Source: Sarcomyxa edulis (Eukaryota > Basidiomycota > Agaricomycetes > Agaricales > Mycenaceae). Taken from it: a stretch of 64,000 nucleotides of DNA. The stretch is taken from contig QUOL01000029.1 in the NCBI GenBank assembly GCA_009761415.1, positions 1 through 64,000 of the forward strand, given 5' to 3'. Position numbers and translations under genes: made by a program. Below, piece by piece: positions 58,640-64,000 of this stretch (the first letter of the stretch is position 1; every line of letters starts with the position of its first letter). Below the pieces are notes generated by a model. It was not told the DNA's origin, searched no databases, and was given only the letters and a program-made list of their open reading frames with translations.

Positions 58640-59119
58640 CTAGAGAATATGGCGTCTCCGGGTTCGAGTCGCAAGTGTCCTTGGGGCCTTGTCAGCTACA
58701 TATGGCTTGTAGACGATTGCGGCGCTTGTACCTTCGATGTCATCCCTACTGTCGTCTTTTAGTATTCCTGGGGCGTTGCTTGCAACGCCTGGCTTCCTGA
58801 TAATGTAGGCGTTCCCTTTATTGAGCCACAACGGGTGAGGAACGTCGGATAGATATATCTTGGGTAGATGTGCACTGCGATTGGCTATGACCACCTCGTT
58901 CCCTAGGGTAAATTTGGTTTGATCCATATGCGAACGTTGCTGATCGGAGAGCATGGTGAAGTTGCCGATCGTATTTGGAAAAAGAAAAGTTGGTTGTTTG
59001 TGTATGTTTGATTCTGAAGCTATGGTCAATTGATTGTCTGCATCAACTTGACTCTTCATCGATAGCTCTCCGATAACAATCTTCTGGTCTGCTCTGCTGT
59101 CATGGGGCTTCCGTTGCAT
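58640..59119 (-). pseudogene. Truncated second copy of the dioxygenase-type N-terminus
   Basis: The frame contains GNEVVIANRSAHLPKIYLSD followed by VPHPLWLNKGNAYIIRKPG. It aligns with GEAVVLPNRPKELPTIYKSK and SPHPLWLGEGQAYVILQDL at the N-terminus of the gene at 57202, in the same orientation. The HxD core, the arginine segment and the C-terminal parts were not found downstream (58639-57203). Residue similarity is only moderate, so the copy is old. It is read as a gene relic, although the short frame is still open. Confidence 0.55.
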
Positions 59120-59665
59120 CGCCTAATCTTCATCTTCATCATACTCTCTGGCTTGTGCGTGCTCAGTGAATCTGAGCCGTATAGTCGTGGGCATCCTGAT
59201 GATGCTTGCTCGCATGTCAAACCCCCCTCTATCTTCCTTGGTGCGCATAACTTTGTCGATATTAGGTCACCCATGCCTGAGTCACTCACTCTTGTAATTT
59301 TACTATATCTAGAGATTAATCTGCCTATGGTGCCAATATATGGGTGTCATCTTAGTGCTGCGTGTCATGCTTCGTGTGGTGTGTCTTCTGATTGTCGCTA
59401 TGCATTGCTATCTAATCTGGTGCAATAGTTGACATAGTCTTTGAGTCATCATTGCCTCCTTATGGAGATGATGTGGACAACTCCTGCAGACCATATAGTG
59501 CGTAGTTGTGTTATGACCTTGATATGAATTATATATCTGACTGCCCGTATAGGTGGTTGGACGTATGTCCTTCCGTCTAATCCAGATACCTTTGGTGTTA
59601 CCCCACCTAGTATTGAAGGAGTTGAATCCTTGACATTTGTGTACACTCGTTGGGTGTACACTACT
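59120..59665. other. Probable upstream exons of the Helitron gene
   Basis: A splice acceptor (CCCGTATAG) at about 59551 is followed by GGWTYVLPSNPDTFGVTPPS in the Helitron frame, and an earlier exon around 59440-59500 (PPYGDDVDNSCRPY) is possible. The open frame at 59102-59428 on the plus strand with a hydrophobic start is not supported. Confidence 0.35.
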
Positions 59666-62600
59666 ATGCTTGAAAAAGCTAACTCGCTTGTCGAAGCTAA
59701 ACTGCTCGAAAGAGCTAAACATCCTGTGGGGTGGTTGTTGTCTATGACGTCGACCACATCCAATGAAACCATGATTAAACAACTGCTCTTTGGATATGCG
59801 TCAGCCCAACTGAGTTATATCCATCCTGCTTTGACTATACAAACATATATGTTCCGTGCTCTACATACTGTCTCTGATGTAAGTTTCCGTATGGCATCTT
59901 GGTTCCACCGAGAAATATTGGCACCCTTTCGCCAAGGACTATTTGGTATCCGAGAGTTTGTCAGACCTTATGCTTGCCATGTACACTTGTTTCTGTTCAG
60001 ACTTGTTTTGCTGTATCGGGCTGAATTCTGGATGTTGCTGTCGCAGTATTGTCTTATATACTTGGACGATGCAAAGGAAGTTGCTGTACTATGTAGGCAG
60101 ATTGCAGCTTATCTGAGGAGAAACATGTGCCGACGGTCTGAATTTACCGTATTACTATGTAAAGCTCTCTCCGTAGATGTTTTGCCAACCGCTGGAGGTA
60201 GATTTGTTATACGTTATCATTATATTTGGTCGGTTTTTACTGTTGTTCTTTACCTGCTTGCCTCCTTCTCTATTTCCACGGGCAGCTACATTGTCAATGA
60301 ATTTGGCATAAATTCTATCCATGCAGATCTTGCGGGAATGCCGAGGGCTTGCATAGGTGGTGCCCCTCGTAAGATATGGTATACTGCAGATGAATTGAAT
60401 CCGTATCTTCCTAATGGAATAATCGATGTCGCTCGTTGTCAGTCTGAAAATATTCAGTTTGAATATGTGTCTCATGTACTGTCAAAGGATGCAGATGTGT
60501 ATTTGTCCACACACCCTACATATATTGGATGCTATGCTATCAATATCCCTATGCTAGTCAGTAAACTCACTCTCAAAGATATAAAGAAAATAGCCCCTTG
60601 TCATGGAGTGTATGTTCCTTCGCGGATGCCACTCGTTGATGTTCGCAAGTTATTTTCTCTGGATCACAATTGTACGTGGGACAAAGAATACACTACCATC
60701 TTTCATCCAGGATCAGATCCGTCTAAGAAGAATTACGACAAGAAGAGATACGACAACGGAAACTGTCGAAAGAAACACGTACAGTCTCAACGTAGTTCTG
60801 CTTATCAGCAGAAAGTACAGAATAAAAAGACTGAAAAGTTAAACATGGTCAGATTTCTTGCCCGAAAGAACAAACAAACTGTCTTTCCGCCACCACCTCC
60901 TTCTAAAGAACTGCTGCATAGAATCATAACGCAATTCTGCTCGGATACTTCACCGACAGCTTTCGTAGAGTCTGGGTGTGCAGTATGTGCGGAGTTGAAG
61001 CCTGTACAAGAGCTAACACTGATCGAGAACACCAAGTGTAATCTCGGAATTTTGAAGGCAGAGGATGTGACCAGGAAACAGCGACGACAGCCATCTGATC
61101 CGATCGAAGATATTGAAGGAAATATAATAGATAGTGCATGCAAGTATATCTGCGTAGAATGTGAAACGTCTCTGCTTGCAGAAAAAATGCCGCTAAGGTC
61201 TCTTGCTAATGGGCTTTGGATAGGAGACATTCCAGAAGAACTCAAGAATCTTAGTTTCGCAGAAAGAATTCTAATCGCAAGGGTTCGTCACAATCGATGT
61301 GTAATGAGGGTGTCCTCTGGTAGGGTCCGAATGAGAGCCAATGCAGTTATGTTTTCAAATCCAACAGTCAAAGTATATCACACGCTGCCTCCCACATTGG
61401 ACGAACTGGATGAAGTTCTAGCGTTTGTGTATATTGGGACGTGTAAGCCAACTGAAGCTGATTTTGAACGTACACCAATGTTGGTTCGAAGGAATAAAAT
61501 TGCTAATGCATTGGAATGGCTCAAACTTAATCATTCTGATTACTCGGACTTAGAGATATCAAAGGAAAATTTGGAAGCATATCCACTCAACGGTGTCCCT
61601 GTTACTGTGGAATATAATGAGTTATCGGAGACATCTACTAATCAGGTTCCTGGTACACTAAGTGTACATGATACATTAGAAGATGAAGGTACGGAAAGCG
61701 GTCCGTGCCCATTTTCTGTACACGGAATGACTGGAGAGGATTATGCTGATATATCCATGAATGCTATCAAGGTCAAGGCGCTCAAACACTTGGCAAACAA
61801 AGGGAAAACTTTGAAAGTGGGGCACGACGATGTACCCCAGTCTATGTATAATAATCCGCAAGCGTATCCACAAATGTTCCCTTGGTTGTTTCCTTATGGC
61901 TTGGGTGGCATCGGTAACTCTCTATGCAAAGGTGCTTTTTCTGATTCTAGCCACAAGCGACATCTCCTTATGTATCACGACAAGAGATTCCAAATGGACA
62001 TGTATTTCCCCATGATAGCTTTCAATCACGAACAAATCAAAGGCGGGACAACTGGGAGTGTGTTGCTTGCAAAACGGTCTAAGTTCGATGCTATTTCCAA
62101 CAGATTAATGAATCTCAATACCCATGTGCTTGATGACATCGCTAAACGGATGCAGGATGGGGAGCATGTAAAACCAGACAATGAACATGAGAAGGCTTGT
62201 TTTGAATTGCTTGATGATATTGATCACGTAGGAGGGCATGTGTTGGGTTCCATGACATCTAAGAAATATATGCGAAACGAAATTTGGTCTTTAATTTCGT
62301 ACCTCGGTGCTCCGTCATGGTTTATAACATTCTCTCCTGCTGATGTGGCACATCCTATTTGTTTGTATTTTGCAGATACAGATGAAGAGTTTAAACCGGA
62401 GATACGTACTTCACAGGAACGTAATTTGTTAATTGCTCGCAATCCAGTTGCTGCAGCTAGATTCTTCGATTTTATGGTCCGAATGTTCATAAAACATGTG
62501 TTGGGAGTGGGCATGGATCATCCTGGCTTATACGGGTCTACCGATGGCTATTATGGCACAGTTGAGCAACAAGGACGCTTGACATTGCACATGCACATGT

Positions 62601-64000
62601 TGTTGTGGATCCGTGGTGCTCTTTCTCCACAAGAAATTAGAAACAGGATGATGGATCCTACGTCTACATTCAAAACTGAGATGATCAAATACTTGGAAGG
62701 AGTCCACGTTGGTGAATTTCAGACAGGGACTATGGCTGACGTCAAAAGCCGGGTTCCATTCGCTACAGAAGAAGATATCGGCATTCATGAAACATTTGAT
62801 CCTGCAAGCATACTGAAGGAACAGTCTACATATTGCAATCCAACTCAAACACTACCGGATGCTCCGCCTCTTTTGTGTGAGAAAGCAGGGTGCGAGAATT
62901 GCAAGAAATGTAAACGCCTAGATAAGTGGTGGGGGAAATATCTAGATATTGTTGACGATCTCATCCTCAAGTCTAACGTGCATGATTGTAAACCAATGTC
63001 AAGTGAACAGTTAGCGAGACCACAGCTGGATAGCAAAGGCATACCCGACGAAAAAGTCAACGCGAACCAACGGAGAGGATGTCAGAACAAGGATGGAATC
63101 TGTAAAGCCCGGTTTCCTAGAGAAGTTGTACCCGTCACGATGATAGACCCGGCAGATGGATCTTTAAAAGTCAAGAAACTTGAGCCTAATGTAAATACAC
63201 TGACGCCGACCGTCACATATCTTTTAAGATGTAATTCAGACGTCACTAGTTTGCTTTCAGGGACTGCTATTAAAGCAATTGTAGCTTACATTTCTGACTA
63301 CGTTACAAAACAAAGTCTAAAAACTTACCAAATCTTTGGTTCTGTCAGTTCTGTTTTTGAGAAGAACACCGAGATGATGGGGGGTGATACGAAACGGAAA
63401 GAGAAGGCAAGACGGCTAATTCTTCAGATAGTGAACTCGCTGACTTCAAAGTTGGAAATCGGAAGCCCGTTAGCATCGTTATATCTGTTAGGCAATCCAG
63501 ATCACTACACCAGCCACGAATATGTGGTGTTCTGGTGGAAAAGCTACGTTAGTGCGGTCAGACGTGCATGGCCAGTGGCACTTGATGATAAGATGGCTGA
63601 TATTGTTGCGGATGACAAGGAAGAGCTGGATGCAGATGATGTAATGCTTGACAAACGATTAGATCAGTACGTCGGAACATCTAATGTTGATGATTATATG
63701 TACAGACCCTATAAATATGAGGACCTTACGTTGTTTGAATGGATACAAACCGCAGACCGAAAGACCAGAACTAAAGCAGAACGATTGGCATTTGTACAGG
63801 AATCAGAAGATGCCTATGTAACGGATGACGAAGACGTAAATGATGACATTGCATCGGATGCATCTGACACCGATGAGGACTTAGAATTTCCGGAGTACTA
63901 TGATTCGCACGACGATGTGTTAGATGACATAGACGAGAAGCTTGATAACATCAAATCAAAGAAGACAAAACGGTATCCCTTTTTGACTGGACACCCATTA
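59666..64000 (+). CDS. Helitron Rep/helicase, N-terminal and Rep part, runs off the window
   Basis: One uninterrupted frame from the ATG at 59666 to the last base (1,445 codons, no stop), possibly extended upstream by exons. An N-terminal region of unknown role is followed by a zinc-like segment (CAVCAEL...CKYICVEC, 60985-61165) and the DUF6570-type region LLIARVRHNRC-like and YPQMFPWLFPYGLGG. The Helitron_like_N / Rep domain shows FITFSPADVAHPICLYF, the HUH motif in LTLHMHMLLW (histidines near 62588 and 62594), and the paired tyrosines of VAYISDYVTK (63287-63301), expected to nick and join DNA in rolling-circle transposition. An acidic region (DDEDVNDDIASDASDTDEDL) follows. The PIF1-type helicase half and the 3' CTRR end would lie beyond the window. 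All Rep residues that I can identify are intact, so the element may be autonomous. Confidence 0.9.
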   Translation, partial: MLEKANSLVEAKLLERAKHPVGWLLSMTSTTSNETMIKQLLFGYASAQLSYIHPALTIQTYMFRALHTVSDVSFRMASWFHREILAPFRQGLFGIREFVRPYACHVHLFLFRLVLLYRAEFWMLLSQYCLIYLDDAKEVAVLCRQIAAYLRRNMCRRSEFTVLLCKALSVDVLPTAGGRFVIRYHYIWSVFTVVLYLLASFSISTGSYIVNEFGINSIHADLAGMPRACIGGAPRKIWYTADELNPYLPNGIIDVARCQSENIQFEYVSHVLSKDADVYLSTHPTYIGCYAINIPMLVSKLTLKDIKKIAPCHGVYVPSRMPLVDVRKLFSLDHNCTWDKEYTTIFHPGSDPSKKNYDKKRYDNGNCRKKHVQSQRSSAYQQKVQNKKTEKLNMVRFLARKNKQTVFPPPPPSKELLHRIITQFCSDTSPTAFVESGCAVCAELKPVQELTLIENTKCNLGILKAEDVTRKQRRQPSDPIEDIEGNIIDSACKYICVECETSLLAEKMPLRSLANGLWIGDIPEELKNLSFAERILIARVRHNRCVMRVSSGRVRMRANAVMFSNPTVKVYHTLPPTLDELDEVLAFVYIGTCKPTEADFERTPMLVRRNKIANALEWLKLNHSDYSDLEISKENLEAYPLNGVPVTVEYNELSETSTNQVPGTLSVHDTLEDEGTESGPCPFSVHGMTGEDYADISMNAIKVKALKHLANKGKTLKVGHDDVPQSMYNNPQAYPQMFPWLFPYGLGGIGNSLCKGAFSDSSHKRHLLMYHDKRFQMDMYFPMIAFNHEQIKGGTTGSVLLAKRSKFDAISNRLMNLNTHVLDDIAKRMQDGEHVKPDNEHEKACFELLDDIDHVGGHVLGSMTSKKYMRNEIWSLISYLGAPSWFITFSPADVAHPICLYFADTDEEFKPEIRTSQERNLLIARNPVAAARFFDFMVRMFIKHVLGVGMDHPGLYGSTDGYYGTVEQQGRLTLHMHMLLWIRGALSPQEIRNRMMDPTSTFKTEMIKYLEGVHVGEFQTGTMADVKSRVPFATEEDIGIHETFDPASILKEQSTYCNPTQTLPDAPPLLCEKAGCENCKKCKRLDKWWGKYLDIVDDLILKSNVHDCKPMSSEQLARPQLDSKGIPDEKVNANQRRGCQNKDGICKARFPREVVPVTMIDPADGSLKVKKLEPNVNTLTPTVTYLLRCNSDVTSLLSGTAIKAIVAYISDYVTKQSLKTYQIFGSVSSVFEKNTEMMGGDTKRKEKARRLILQIVNSLTSKLEIGSPLASLYLLGNPDHYTSHEYVVFWWKSYVSAVRRAWPVALDDKMADIVADDKEELDADDVMLDKRLDQYVGTSNVDDYMYRPYKYEDLTLFEWIQTADRKTRTKAERLAFVQESEDAYVTDDEDVNDDIASDASDTDEDLEFPEYYDSHDDVLDDIDEKLDNIKSKKTKRYPFLTGHPL
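59666..64000 (+). mobile_element. Helitron, 5' part only
   Basis: The interval carries the Rep gene. The 5' TC terminus was not located; it should lie upstream of 59666, possibly near the truncated dioxygenase relic. The 3' hairpin and CTRR end are outside the window, so the borders of the element are unknown. Confidence 0.75.

Noticed and set aside
59102..59428. Plus-strand frame with a signal-peptide-like start
   Set aside because: The rest has no secreted-protein features, and the minus strand carries the relic's 5' side.

Overview
The window is one end of a filamentous-fungus chromosome, most likely from an Agaricomycete (mushroom-forming basidiomycete). It opens with 19 uninterrupted CCCTAA telomere repeats. 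The genes are split by many 50-70 bp GT-AG introns. The recognisable families are ones expanded in Agaricomycetes: HsbA-like secreted proteins, DUF6533 membrane proteins, OrsD/RecQ subtelomeric helicases, TET/JBP-type dioxygenases and Helitrons. No rRNA, convincing tRNA or CRISPR array was seen. Splice joints were inferred by eye, so intron-rich coordinates are approximate at exon level.

1-14.4 kb is subtelomere. A telomere-linked RecQ-like helicase with N-terminal OrsD-type zinc fingers runs towards the chromosome end, and its reading frame continues into the telomere repeat without a stop. A second, older copy (8.3-11.5 kb) in the same orientation has lost its helicase core. Each copy is followed by an array of near-palindromic 29-bp elements and then by a shared non-coding block, so the subtelomere is a diverged tandem duplication of a 5-7 kb unit.

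14.4-42.2 kb is ordinary gene space with local duplications. It holds a solo LTR, five HsbA-like genes, a DHA2-type MFS transporter, a small hypothetical gene, a mitochondrial-targeted protein and an Amt/MEP ammonium transporter. Two aldose 1-epimerase genes and two DUF6533 genes form mirror-image pairs around about 30.5 kb, which points to an old inverted block duplication. The right-hand DUF6533 gene carries a 1.97-kb terminal-inverted-repeat element inside one intron, flanked by an 8-bp direct repeat.

43.2-46.8 kb is a 3.55-kb element with 489-bp, apparently identical inverted arms and a 6-bp direct repeat at its borders. 47.4-57.2 kb holds four neighbouring genes of Agaricomycete-specific type: two unknown conserved proteins, a MYND zinc-finger protein, and a large protein whose central domain looks like a TET/JBP-family 2-oxoglutarate/Fe(II) dioxygenase. 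A truncated copy of the dioxygenase N-terminus lies at 58.6 kb. The last 4.4 kb is the N-terminal and Rep part of a Helitron whose single reading frame leaves the window still open.
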